64,000 bases of DNA from Streptacidiphilus sp. 4-A2 (lineage in GTDB: Bacteria; Actinomycetota; Actinomycetes; Streptomycetales; Streptomycetaceae). A model generated the notes under the pieces. That model did not search any database. It was given only the letters and a program-made list of their open reading frames with translations, and was not told where the DNA came from. Positions 9,621 to 19,122 of the stretch are shown here, one piece after another. The stretch lies in the NCBI GenBank assembly GCA_014284505.1, contig JAAFYY010000001.1, positions 3,596,001-3,660,000 on the forward strand. The letters run 5' to 3'. Made by a program: the position numbers and the translations under genes. The stretch's first letter is position 1. The number at the start of each line of letters is the position of its first letter.

Positions 9621-10693
9621 CAGGGCTGGTGGTAACCGGTGTGAGCGCCTTGCCTTGTGCCGCCACTTGGGTTCCTTGTCCACGGTGTGCGCCGTGATCG
9701 CACGCAGTTTGCGGATCACCGACCCGTAAGCGGTGCTGGCGGTGCTGGAGACCTTGCCGGCGGCTCGTCCATGAACGGCATGAACTTGTCCGGGAAGCCC
9801 GGCATGGTGCAGGCGATACAGATGCCGCCGACGTTGGGACAGCCGCCGACCCGTTGATCCAGCCGCGCTTGGGCACGTTGCACTTCACCACCGGTCCCCA
9901 GCAGCCCAGCTTCACCAGGCACTTCGGGAGTCGTAGGTGGTGGCGAACTCCCCCTGCTCGTAGTAGCCGGCCCGGTCGCAGCCCTCGTGCACGGTCGCGC
10001 CGAACAGCCAGGCCGGACGCAGGTTCTCGTCCAGCGGATCATCGGCGCGGCGCCGGTCGCCTGGTGCAGCAGGTAGACCAGGGTCTCGGAGAAGTTGTCC
10101 GGCTGGATCGGGCAGCCGGGGACGCAGACGATCGGTATGCCTGCCTTGGATTTCCAGTCCCAGCCGAGGTAGTCCGGCACACCCATGGCTCCGGTCGGGT
10201 TGCCCGCCATCGCGTGGATGCCGCCGTAGGTGGCGCAGGTCCCGATCGCGACCACCGCCAGCGCCTTGGGCGCGAGCCGGTCGATCCACTCACTGGTGGT
10301 GATCGGCTGCCCGGTCTCCGGGTCGTCGCCGAAACCGCACCAGTAGCCTCCGGCTTGATCGACTCGTTCGGGATGGATCCCTCGATCACCAGCACGAACG
10401 GGTCGATCTCACCGCGTTCGCCCTTGAAGAACCACTCGATGAAGTTGTCCGCCCCTGCACCGGACCGCATTCGAAGTCGATCAGCGGCCAGTGGACGGCG
10501 ATCGGGGGAAGCCCTGGCAGCACGCTGAGGGCGATCTCCTCGATACTGGGCTGGGTCGCCGCGGTCAGCGACACCGAGTCGCCGTCGCAGCTCAGCCCCG
10601 CGTTGATCCAGAGGATGTGGATCGGGGACTCTTCCGCCGCGGTCGCCCCGGGTCTCCGGGGGCGACAGTGGCGGCCTGGTTCGGTGTGCTCAT
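9617..10693 (-). CDS. hhyS: High-affinity [NiFe]-hydrogenase (group 1h) small subunit
   Basis: Electron-transfer subunit with three Fe-S clusters. ATG at 10693 follows AGGAGG seven bases upstream. WINAGLSCDGDSVSLTAA carries the group-specific Cys-then-Asp arrangement; in actinobacterial-type enzymes one proximal-cluster ligand is Asp (known from the Ralstonia enzyme). GTCATYGGIHA, VPGCPIQPDNF, HEGCDRAGYYEQGEFA, LGCWGPVVKCNVPKRGWING and CPNVGGICIACTMPGFPDKF supply the remaining Cys/His ligands. The natural ending KGKALTPGYHQPW is recovered by restoring two missing bases near 9630-9645, giving TGA at 9617. No Tat signal is visible, consistent with cytoplasmic or membrane-associated 1h enzymes. 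First gene of the operon. Confidence 0.92.
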
Positions 10694-11043
10694 CTGGTTC
10701 CTCCTGGGGAGGCGTGCGGCAGAACCCGCGTACCACCCACCAGCCTGTGGCCGGCGTGGCGGTACGTCCCGCCGGGAGGGCCGAACCGGTGACACGGCCG
10801 CCGCGGCCCGGCCCGGGGCGGCCGCGGTCCGGCGGATCCGCGGCCGCGGCCGACCGCCCGCAGGCGGCTCCCGACCGACCGTTCGCCACTCCAGCACACC
10901 CCCCCCAGGAGTTCACCCTCCCTCCGAGCAGCGCGGCCGCCGCGCACGTTGGAGGCGCGTTGGGGCCGCGATAGGTGCACACCTCACCCTTGCTGAGGAG
11001 CGTCCGGCGACTGGCACGGACGCCCTTCGAGGCAGGAGACCCC
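10694..11043. other. Divergent intergenic region between the hydrogenase operon and the peptide cassette
   Basis: About 350 bp without a gene. It must hold the hydrogenase promoter (minus strand) and the promoter of the small peptide gene (plus strand). I see the AGGAGG site for the small subunit at its left end and GGCAGGAGACCCC before the peptide ATG at its right end. A small GGTG/CACC inverted repeat lies near 10974-10983. No convincing -35/-10 pair was recognised; the left part is extremely GC-rich. Confidence 0.6.
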
Positions 11044-11163
11044 ATGAAGAAGATCGTGGTCCGCAAGACCGGCGATGTCCGCCTCACCAGCCACGCCAAC
11101 CCGCTCTACGGCTCGCTGGCCGCCGGCACCCACAGCAGCATCAGCATCATCATCTGCGGCTGA
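11044..11163 (+). CDS. 39-aa putative RiPP precursor peptide
   Basis: A complete small gene with AGGAG six bases before ATG. The N-terminal half is charged and leader-like (MKKIVVRKTGDV, then RLTSHANP); the C-terminal half is rich in Ser/Thr/Gly/Ala and ends in a hydrophobic SSISIIICG with a single Cys two residues from the end. This leader/core layout, the perfect hairpin just after the stop, and the next gene coding for a PqqD-like (peptide-recognition) domain fused to an M50 protease together suggest a ribosomally made, modified and proteolysed peptide. I do not recognise it as a member of a named RiPP class. It could instead be a small regulatory or signalling peptide. Confidence 0.65.
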   Translation: MKKIVVRKTGDVRLTSHANPLYGSLAAGTHSSISIIICG

Positions 11164-11178
11164 CACCCGTAGCACGCT

Positions 11179-11212
11179 CCGTGGGGCCGGCCCGGTGCGG
11201 CCGGCCCCACGG
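11179..11212 (+). terminator. Perfect 14-bp hairpin after the peptide gene (terminator or attenuator)
   Basis: CCGTGGGGCCGGCC at 11179-11192 and its exact complement at 11199-11212 enclose a 6-base loop; it starts 15 bases after the peptide stop. There is no T-run, as is common in high-GC actinobacteria. Its place between the peptide and the protease gene would allow much peptide mRNA and less read-through to the enzymes. Confidence 0.75.
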
Positions 11213-11261
11213 GGCTCGCTTGAGGACATCATCCACGAAGACTGGGCGGAAGTTGCCGACC

Positions 11262-12478
11262 GTGACCGATCAGGGGCAGGACGCCGCCTTCGACCCGTCG
11301 AAGCCGGTGCTCATCCACCAGCTGACCTATCTGGACGAGGGCGACGAGGTCACCGTGGGCCGCCGGAGGACGACACCTATGTGGTGCTGCCTGCCGACGG
11401 CGCCGCGTTGCTGCGCCGCCTCGCCGAGGGCGAGCCGCCCGTCGCCGCCGCCCAGTGGTACCAGTCCGCCTACGGCGAGACGGTGGACATGGCCGACTTC
11501 GTGGCCACCCTCGCCGACCTGGGGTTCGTCCGCGAAGCCGACGTCGAACCGGTGGCCGCGGACACCACGCCGGTGCGCTGGGCCAGGCTCGGACGGGCCA
11601 TCTACTCGCTGCCGGGCCTGCTCATAGGTCGCGCTGGTGGTCGCCGCGGTCGTGGAGATGCTCCGGGTGCCCGGCCTGGCCCCGCGCTACACCGACCTGT
11701 TCTTCACCAGGTCGATGGTGATCGACGGGCTGGCGATAGCCGTCGGTCAGGTGCCGCTGGTACTGCTGCACGAGGCCGCGCACGCGCTGGCGGGGCGCCG
11801 GCTGGGGCTGCGCTCGCAACTGTCGATCGGCCGCCGGCTGTACTACGTGGTCTTCCTGACCTCCCTGAACGGCCTGGTCACCGTCGAGCGCCGGAAACGC
11901 TACCTGCCGATGCTCGCCGGGATGATCGCCGACCTGCTGATCGTGGCCGCCTTCACCCTGGCCGCCGACGCGATCCGCGAGCACGGGCAGCTGACCACGG
12001 CCGGCCGGCTGCTGCTGGCCCTGGCCTACTTCACCCTGCTCCGGGTGGTCTGGCAGTTCCTGTTCTATCTGGAGACCGACCTCTACTACGTGATCACCAA
12101 CGTGCTGGGCTGCCAGGACCTGCAGACCGCGGCGCGCCGGATGGCCTACAACCGGCTGGCCCGGCTGGTCGGGCGGCGTACGCCGCGCTACGACGAGTCG
12201 CTGTTCCACCCGCGTGACCGGCAGGTGGCCCGGTGGTACTCCTGGCTGCTCGGCTTCGGCTACTTCGCCTCCCTCGGGCTGCTGGTACTGACCCTGGCCC
12301 CCACCGTCAGACTGCTCGGCACGGTCTTCGGCCGGCTGGTGCACCCGGAGCGGGCGACCATCGCGGACTGGTCGACAGCGCCGTCTTCGTCGGCCTGATC
12401 CTCGCTCAGATATCGCTGCTCATCTGGCCTTCCTACCGCGCCCGGCGATCCGCTCGCGCCGCCGGCAGCACGTCCTGA
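11262..12478 (+). CDS. PqqD-like domain fused to M50-type membrane metalloprotease
   Basis: Residues about 1-95 form a PqqD/RRE-like winged-helix domain (VLIHQLTYLDEGDE, then YVVLPADGAALLRRLAEGE, ending in TLADLGFVRE). The remainder is a polytopic membrane protein with the zinc-protease motif LLHEAAHALAGRRLG (HExxH) inside a hydrophobic segment, and a later LETDLYYVITN that could provide the third ligand, as in site-2-protease-type M50 enzymes. A last membrane segment (VFVGLILAQISLLIW) precedes a basic tail ending GSTS. GTG start at 11262 has only a weak GGCGGAAG upstream. Frame breaks near 11362, 11628 and 12370. Eleven bases separate it from the TPR gene, so the two are one operon. Inferred role: bind and cut or process the upstream peptide at the membrane. 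Confidence 0.78.
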
Positions 12479-12488
12479 ACGGAGAACC

Positions 12489-14724
12489 ATGACCACCGCC
12501 CACGCACACCAGTGGATCGTCACACCGGACGGCGCCCCGACCCCGCAGGGCGCGGTCGCGGACCGCGAAGGAGCCCCGCTGGCCCCGCGGTGAACGCGCA
12601 CCGGCGGCTGCGCGGCCCCTACACGGCCGCCGGGACGATCCTGCGAGCGGTGGTCCCGCAGGCCCTGGAACGCTTCCCCGACCTGGTCGCGGCGCATGTC
12701 ATCGAGATTCCTCAGCGTCTCCCCTGAGCTGCACAAGGTGGTCCCGGCCACCCATGAGACGCTGACCTCGCTGGCCATCCCCAAGGAGCGCACCCGCTTC
12801 TACTCCCCGGTGCGCACCCTGCGGATCGCCCACGGGCTCACCGAGTTCCTGCGCGACCTGCTGCTGCTCCAGGGGGCGGGCACCCGGACCCTGGCGGTGG
12901 ACCACCTGGACTCCGCCGACCAGACCGACCAGGAGTTCTTCGCCGTACTGCTGCGCAGGCTCCCGGCCGAGCTGCTCACCCTGAGCGTCACCACCGGCCG
13001 CACGGCCCCGCTGGATCCGGAGCTGGCCGCCGCGCTGGAACAGCACACCGTGCCCGGCCCGCAGGACGCTCCCCGGCCGGGCCCGGCGACGGGGCCGCCC
13101 TCGCCGGGAAGGACCCGCTGGAAGCCGCCCGCCGCTATGTCGCCGGCGAGTGCCTGGACCACGACCCGGCCGTCCGGGCCGCCTACCAGCAGCTCACCGC
13201 CGAGGAGCGGGGCGCCCTGCACGACCGGCGCGCCGACGAGCTCGAAGCCGCCGCCGAGGGCTCGCTGCGGCTGGGCGCGGTGCCCCACCGGGAGCACGGC
13301 AGCGACCCGGCCGGCGCCGGCGTGCTCGCGCTGCTGACCGCCTCGGACTGGTGCATCGAGAACGGCTTCTACCACGCGACCATCGAACTGGCCCAGCGCG
13401 GACTGGAAGTGGCCACCGACGCGGACGCCGACCCGCTCACCACCTGGTGGCCGCTGACCACCAAGCTGACCATGTCGCTGGCCGCGCTCGACCGCGCCAC
13501 CGAGGCCATGGCGATGTACGACGCGGTCCGCGCCCGGACCACCCAGCCCCGGGTGCACATGCACGCCGCCTACGCCACCGCCATGCTCTACACCCGGCAC
13601 CTGCCGGTGGAGCAGCGCGACCACCGGCTGGCACTGGGCTGGACCAACATCGCCATCGCCATCGCCACGCAGCTCAACGACGCCGCCGAGCAGGCGTTCT
13701 CCACGGTGTTCCAGCAGAACGGCCGGGCCCTGGTGGAGGGTCACCTGGGCAACGCGGGGGGCGCTGCGGCTGGTCACCGACGGCCTCCAGCGGCTGGACC
13801 GGGAGCTGGGCGAGAACGAGCACAGCCTGCACCGCTCGGTGCTGCGGCACAACCGGGCCCAGGTGCTGAAGGGCCTGGGCCGGCTGGAGGAGGCCCGGCG
13901 CGACTACGAGACGGATCGAGACGGTGCGATCGAGCTCGACCCCAACTACGCCGAGTAACCACTTCGAGTACGCCGGACTGCTGCGCAGGCTCGGCCAGGA
14001 GGAGCTGGCGCTGGCCGAGTACCGGACCGCGATGGGCCTCACCCCGCCCTTCGTCGAGCTCTACTACAACCGCGGCGACCTGCTCGCGGTGCGCGGCGAC
14101 ACCGCGGGGCGCTGAGCGACTTCGGCTATGTGCTGGAGCTGGACCCGGGGTATGTGGACGCCTACATCAACCGGGCCGCGCTGCTGCTCGGGCTCGGCGA
14201 CCTGGAGAGCGCCGCCCGGGACGTCACCGAGGGGCTCGCGCTGGACCCGGGCAACACCCACCTGCTCTGCCAGGAGGCCCGGATCGCGTGGAGCGCGGCG
14301 ACCTGGCGACCGCGCTGACCGGCTTCGACCGGGTGCTGCGGGAGGCCCCGGAGATGGCCGAGGCCTGGGCGCTGCGGGCCGCGGTGCGCTTCGAGTCCGC
14401 CGACCGGGAGGGCGCGCTGGAGGATCTGGGCCGCTCGCTGGAGATCGAGGACACCCCGGTCGCCCGCTACAACCGGGGCACCGTCTACGAGGAGCTGGAC
14501 CTCTGGGCCGAGGCCGAGGCCGACTACACCTTCGCGCTGGACGGCGACCCGACCGACCCCGACTGCCGGCTGCGGCGGGCGTTCTGCGGACCCGCCTGGG
14601 TGACCTGCCCGCGGCCCGGGTGGACCTCGACCACTTCGTGGAGCTGGCGCCCGAGCGCCGGGCCGAGGCCGAGGTGGTCGACCCGGGCTGGACCCGGGCG
14701 ACGCCGGCGACCTCACCCCGCTAG
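12489..14724 (+). CDS. Large TPR-repeat protein with degenerate STAND-like N-terminus
   Basis: ATG at 12489 follows CGGAGAACC. The N-terminal ~250 residues (RLRGPYTAAGTILRAVVP, RTLRIAHGLTEFLRDLLL, then LAVDHLDSADQTDQEFF) look like an AAA/STAND module: the last motif resembles a Walker B region with its following helix, but I see no Walker A loop. The rest consists of TPR helices; the last three or four repeats are canonical (YETVIELDPNYAEY, YVLELDPGYVDAYINRAALL, EGLALDPGN). Soluble, about 740 aa, probably a scaffold or regulator that binds the peptide or protease. It carries about seven frame breaks, so the exact end is uncertain; TAG at 14724 is taken. No homologue with a known job comes to mind. 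Confidence 0.72.
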
Positions 14725-14763
14725 GCGCGGGGCGACCCGGCCTCGGATCCGGTCTCATCAGGT

Positions 14764-14887
14764 CCGGCCTCAGCCCCGGCCTCAGCCCCGGCCTCGGGCC
14801 CGGCCTCGGGCCCGGCCTCGGGCCCGGCCTCGGGCCCGGCCCTCAGGTCTGAGGTCTGAGGGCTCAGGGCTCAGGGCTCAGGGCTCA
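14764..14887. repeat. Two adjacent short tandem repeats between the TPR and SARP genes
   Basis: Six 12-bp units, CCGGCCTCAGCC twice then CCGGCCTCGGGC four times, run from 14764 to 14835. Four perfect GGGCTCA heptamers follow at 14860-14887; the last contains the SARP stop codon. The two genes converge here, so the array may act as a bidirectional end region or be a simple slippage product. Confidence 0.85.
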
Positions 14888-15697
14888 GTGGTGGAGCAGC
14901 GTCCGGGGACACAGGCTTTCGCTGTGTTCCCGGATGTGGCAGGCCTGGTGTTCCGGGTCGCTCCTCCCTGCCAGGATCTGCCGGTGGATCTGCTGGAGTT
15001 CGGGACCGGGTTCGATGCCCAGATCCGAGACCAGCAGCCGGCGGGCCTCCTGGTAGACGCTCAGCGCCTCGGCCTGGCGGCCGCCCCGGCTGAGCGCGAT
15101 CATCAGCTGGCAGTGGAACCGCTCCCGCAGCGGATAGCTGCCGATCAGGGGTCTCAGCTCGACCACAAGATTGGCGTCGCGGCGCAGCTGGAGATCGGAC
15201 TCGATGCGCCACTCGACGAGTTTGAGCCATTGCTCGGTGAGCACAGGTAACCACTCCGACCGCAGTGACTCGGACGGCACGTCGATCAGCGGCACATCCC
15301 GCCACAGCGCCAGCGCCGAACGCGCCAGCGACCCCGCGCTCTCCCAGGAGCCGGAATTGACCGCGGCTTGCGCCCTCCAGGAGATAGCGTCGAATTCCCG
15401 CCAGTCCGTTTCGGCCTCGTTGTGAGTTTCCAGGGCGTAACCCGGTGACCGGGTCACCACCCGGACCCCGGCGCGGCCTATGGTCTTTCTTAGCCGGGCC
15501 ACATAGTTATGCAATGCGGCGCGCCACGATCCGGGCGGATTGCCGTCCCACACCAGGTCCGCAAGGTCGTCGAGCGACACGATCCGGTTGGGGTTCAACG
15601 TCAGCGCGGCGAGTACGACTCGTTGTTTAGGAGCTGCAATTACACGGAGAGTAACTCCGTCGTGGACCATAAGCTGGCCCATCACACCAAAGAGCAT
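14885..15697 (-). CDS. SARP-family transcriptional activator
   Basis: A 270-aa protein of the size and layout of pathway-specific SARP regulators: an OmpR-like winged helix (MLFGVMGQLMVHDGVTLRVI, QRVVLAALTLNPNRIVSLDD, ALHNYVARLRKTIG) followed by a bacterial transcriptional activation domain (DWREFDAISWRA through LSVYQEARRLLVSDLGIEPG). ATG at 15697 follows GAGGGGGGCGGC. This is one of the few long accessory genes here without a frame break. It lies between the two peptide cassettes and is a natural candidate to activate one of them. SARPs bind heptameric direct repeats near -35 boxes; none was assigned with confidence. Confidence 0.92.
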   Translation of the reverse strand: MLFGVMGQLMVHDGVTLRVIAAPKQRVVLAALTLNPNRIVSLDDLADLVWDGNPPGSWRAALHNYVARLRKTIGRAGVRVVTRSPGYALETHNEAETDWREFDAISWRAQAAVNSGSWESAGSLARSALALWRDVPLIDVPSESLRSEWLPVLTEQWLKLVEWRIESDLQLRRDANLVVELRPLIGSYPLRERFHCQLMIALSRGGRQAEALSVYQEARRLLVSDLGIEPGPELQQIHRQILAGRSDPEHQACHIREHSESLCPRTLLHH

Positions 15698-16097
15698 GCC
15701 GCCCCCCTCGTCCAGGTCCGTCCGCGGGCCTGTGAAGGTTGAATGTAGACGGCGTGGAAAGCTATGAAAAGGCTTCACGGAGGCGAATTCGCCGCTTCCG
15801 CGAAGCTGCCGGGTGACCCGGTGGACATGCCGCCGGGCACTCCGGCTCCGGCCTGCCAGTGATCCAGAAACCGGCCCGGCGGCACCCGGCGATGACACTC
15901 CGCACACGGAGCACCGCAGTCAGCCACGGATTATGCGGCGAGGGCGCAGTTTCCCTTCATCAGGTATGTTCCTCGGACAACCGACCAGGGAGCGCACCGT
16001 TCCCACGGCCCGGCGGCCCATGCCGCCGCCCGCGGACCACACCCCGCCCGGCCGTGCCGCGCTCCGAACCTGCCCAGTCCCTCGGACGGTCTCACCC
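15698..16097. promoter_or_regulatory. Divergent regulatory region of the SARP gene
   Basis: About 400 bp, less GC-rich than its surroundings. It contains the perfect 12-bp palindrome GGCGAATTCGCC at 15782-15793, about 85 bp upstream of the SARP start, followed by a small GCTTC/GAAGC inverted repeat. Either may be an operator. No clear promoter consensus was identified. Confidence 0.5.
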
Positions 16098-17055
16098 ATG
16101 GACAACAACCGCACCCCCGTTCCCCGCTCCGGTCGCCGCACCGGCAGCGGTAGGCCGACCGGCGCCTCCCCGTACCACGGTGTGATCCGGCTCCCGGCCG
16201 TCGGCGGACCCGCCGCGACCCACGCCGACCCGTACGCCGCAGGCCCGGCCGCCTTCCCGGCCGAGGCCCTGACCGAGGCCCTGACCGAGGCCTTGGCTGC
16301 CTTCCCGGCCGACGGGCGGGACGGGTTCCGCGCCGATCCGTTCGCCGACACGCTCGCCGACTGCGGTACCGGCGTTCCGCTCGGGGTGTCCGGCGCGACT
16401 CCGGCCGGGTTCGCCACGGCGGCGGGCGGCGCAGGCACGCCCGCTCCGCGCGGGCGGTCCGCAACCGGCTGCTGTTCCCGCCCTCACCGCGGTCACCCTG
16501 GCACGGCGCCTGGCAGGGGTGGCTGCCGCGGTCCGGCCCGCGTACCGTCACCGCCGCGGCCAGGTCATCGGTGCATCCGCTCGTCCATATCAGTGGAATC
16601 ATCCGCCAGAACCGCATCATCCGCTCGACCGCCAGGGTGGGAACACCTTCCGGAGCCGCGAGCCCGGCCTCGACCCGGCCGGTGCCGACCGGCCGAGCGG
16701 CCGGGTCGGCACCGGAATCACCCCGCCGACCGGCCACGGAGCGGTCCCGGCCGCCGCCCCGGCGAGCGCCCCGCCGCTGTCCGGGGCCGACAGTCCGACC
16801 GCGTCCGCCACCGGGTCCACCACCGCCGGGTCCTCCGCCACGGCAAGCACGCCGGACAGTCCGACGGCGGTGTCCTCCGCGGCACCGGACACCACCGCCT
16901 CCTCACCCGCGCCGACCGGGACCGGGCAGTGGCAGCCCTGGCCCGACCAGCACGTCACCGGCGCCGACCGACTCCGCCGCGACGCCGCCGGCTTCGGCCT
17001 CCCCTCGGCACCGGCACCGGAACCGGCAGCGCCCTCCGCGCCCGCGACCCCGTGA
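16098..17055 (+). CDS. Low-complexity Ala/Pro/Ser/Thr-rich hypothetical protein (uncertain)
   Basis: From ATG 16098 (MDNNRTPVPRSGRRTG) the plus frame shows high third-position GC and a triple repeat of EALT. After breaks near 16450 and 16520 it continues as a Ser/Thr/Ala/Pro-rich stretch (SPTASATGSTTAGSS) and ends LRRDAAGFGLPS...PATP at 17055, 13 bp before the converging RIO gene end. There is no recognised domain; a cell-surface or intrinsically disordered protein is possible. Codon bias supports coding on the plus strand, but the frame breaks make the product uncertain. Confidence 0.4.
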
Positions 17056-17068
17056 CCGCCGCCGGCCG

Positions 17069-18082
17069 TCAGGCGAACCGGCGTCCACGGCCAGCGAATG
17101 CGCCAGCTCCCCGACCCGCTGCTCGGCCAGGCCACGGGAGACGAACCAGGCGCCGACATTCCGGACATCGCGCTCCAGGAAGGAACGCCCCTCGGGTTGG
17201 CGATCACGTCCACGATCTGCGGCACGTCGATCACCACCAGTCGGCCCTGGTGGACCAGCAGTTGTAGGCCGAGAGGTCGCCGTGCCCGGCCGTCCGGGCG
17301 AGCAGCGACAGGCTGTGGCCGAGCTGCTCCCACAGGTCGTCCAGGTCGCACTCCTCGGCGCGCAGCTGGGCCAGCCGGGGCGCGCCTGGCCCGAGGCGTC
17401 CCCGATGAACTCCATCAGGATCTCGGTGCCCAGGATCTGCACCGGGTAGGGCACCGCCACGCCGCCTGCCACAGCCGGGACAGCGCCGCGAACTCGGACC
17501 CGGCCCACTGCCCGGCGATCGCCTCCTTGCCGAAGGCGGTGCGCTTGGCCATGGCCCGGCTGATCCGGGACTCCTTGTGCGAACGGCCCTCCAGATAGCC
17601 GGAGAGCGGTGGAACATCCGGTGCTTGCTGTCGCGGTAGCGCTTGGCGGCCAGCAGGGTGCGCCGGTCGGTCCCGGGCACGGCGCGCTCCAGCAGGAAGA
17701 CGTCGGCTTCCTTGCCGGTCTTCATGATCCCGAGCTCGGTGTCCACAGCGGCCAGCTCGGTCACCACCCAGTCGGGGCGGGGCTCGGGCCCCTTCTCGGT
17801 CGGGGTCGACCGGTCCCAGGTGGACCAGCGGTCGCCCACCGGCGGGCGGTCCGCGGCGATGCCGTCCCAGGCACGGTCGCCCTGGTCGGCGTCCTCGCCC
17901 CAGGCCGCATCACCGTCCCGGTCGTCCGCCGCGGCCTGCGGCTGGAAGCGGGCGGCGTACTGCTCGAAGTCGTCGAGGAGGTAGGGCTCATAGGCTTCGT
18001 CCTGGGCGTCGCGGCTGCGACGGCCGCCGCTCCTGGGGCGGATGCGGGCGAAGGAATCGTTGTCTGCAAAGCGCTCACGCAC
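17069..18082 (-). CDS. RIO1-family atypical serine kinase
   Basis: GTG at 18082 lies 9 bases after AGGAGA. The N-terminal ~110 residues are acidic and disordered; the kinase core begins around MKTGKEADVFLLER (RIO-type nucleotide loop) and LLAAKRYR, with the catalytic Lys. It continues as GRSHKESRISRAMAKRTAFG, AIAGQWAGSEFAAL, VPYPVQILGTEILMEFIGD, GDLSAYN (catalytic loop), LVVIDVPQIVDV (metal Asp) and FLERDVRNVGAWFVSRGL. There are several frame breaks from 17610 to 17100; the end is placed at the TGA at 17069. Bacterial RIO kinases are widespread in actinobacteria, but their substrates are unknown to me. Confidence 0.87.
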
Positions 18083-18277
18083 TGCGGTGGTCTCCTGCGG
18101 GATGGCCCACCGGAGCAGTGTCGACAGGAGCGACGTCAGCCGGCGGGCAGGTAACGGGAAGAGGCGTCCGGCGCGCAGGTGCGGGCGCGCCACATTGTCA
18201 CGGCAACCATTCGGCCGCACCTCCCCTCTCGTTCCCGCCGGGCGCTCAGGGCCCGGCACCGCAGTTCGACAGGGACG

Positions 18278-18305
18278 ATGCTAACGGGCACCGCCGTCCG
18301 CGCAA
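18278..18305 (-). promoter_or_regulatory. Likely promoter of the RIO kinase gene
   Basis: On the minus strand TTGCGC (18305-18300) and TAGCAT (18283-18278) are 16 bp apart, matching the actinobacterial TTGnnn / TAnnnT pattern, about 195 bp upstream of the GTG. In the same ~370-bp intergenic stretch (18083-18451) another TAGCAT at 18410-18415 on the plus strand is a candidate -10 box for the DUF6058 gene. Confidence 0.5.
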
Positions 18306-18451
18306 CCGGTTTTTCCGGCCGACCCGGGACCGTCCGCTTGCGGACGCAAGTCCCCTGCCACAAAGGCGACTTGGGTGGAGCAGTGCGGATCGGTCAGGCC
18401 GGGGTGGGCTAGCATGACCGGGTAGCCGACCCGTGACCGAAGGTGGCATTG

Positions 18452-19088
18452 GTGGAAACGCACGCACAGCAGGTCGCCGGATCCGCCGCCGGATCCGCCG
18501 CCGCGGACCTGGCCGGGCAGGTGGCGGCCAGGTATCTGGCGGTGAACGGGCAGCACCCGATGACCGCGGCCGACGACGCCTATGTCGACACCAGGTTCCG
18601 CACGGTGGAGTCCCTGTGCGCGGACCGCCCGCAGAGCCCGGACGAGGTCCGCGCCCTGATGCTGGCCGACCGGCTGCCACTGCCCAGCTATCTGCGCTCG
18701 GACGGCACCGAGATGCTGCTGGCGACTACTTCCGGCTGGCCGACGAGGCCGGCGGGGTGGACCGGCAGCAGTGGTTCCTGCGGCACTGGCCGGACCAGGG
18801 GCAGGCCGCCGAGGAGTGGCACGCCTACCTCAGCGGCCAGTACGTCTGCCTGGTGGACACCACCCCGGCAAGCATGCAGCGCAAGGACGAGCTGGTCGCC
18901 GGGATCCAGGCCGCCCTGGAGCAGCCGAGCCCGGATCGCCGGTATGGCTCGCCGAGTTGCATACCCTTGTCGACGAACTCGACCGGCAGACACCGGAGTT
19001 CACCGGCTATGACCGGCTGCGGTTCGGCGGGCCGGTCTCCCGCGACCGGTTCATCGCGGACGTCCGGGCCGCCTACCCGCGCGATTAG
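18452..19088 (+). CDS. DUF6058-like protein, possibly natural-product associated
   Basis: GTG at 18452 has AAGG eight bases upstream; an in-frame GTG at 18443 is the alternative. Characteristic stretches are NGQHPMTAADDAYVDTRFRT, LADRLPLPSYLRSDGTEML, FLRHWPDQGQAAEEWHAYLS, GQYVCLVDTTPA and YDRLRFGGPVSRDRFIADVR. I recall this pattern as DUF6058, often annotated as a natural product biosynthesis protein. It is soluble, about 210 aa, all-helical in appearance, with no catalytic motif I can name. Frame breaks near 18722 and 18945. It converges with the MFS gene (34 bp apart), beside the ThiF/peptide cassette. Confidence 0.68.
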
Positions 19089-19122
19089 CCGGCCGCCGCG
19101 CGTTGGCCGGCCCGCCGCGCGG

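Noticed and set aside
16617..17351. Minus-strand Val/Gly-rich frame extending past the RIO kinase
   Set aside because: The RIO homology ends near 17070; beyond that the plus strand shows the better codon pattern.
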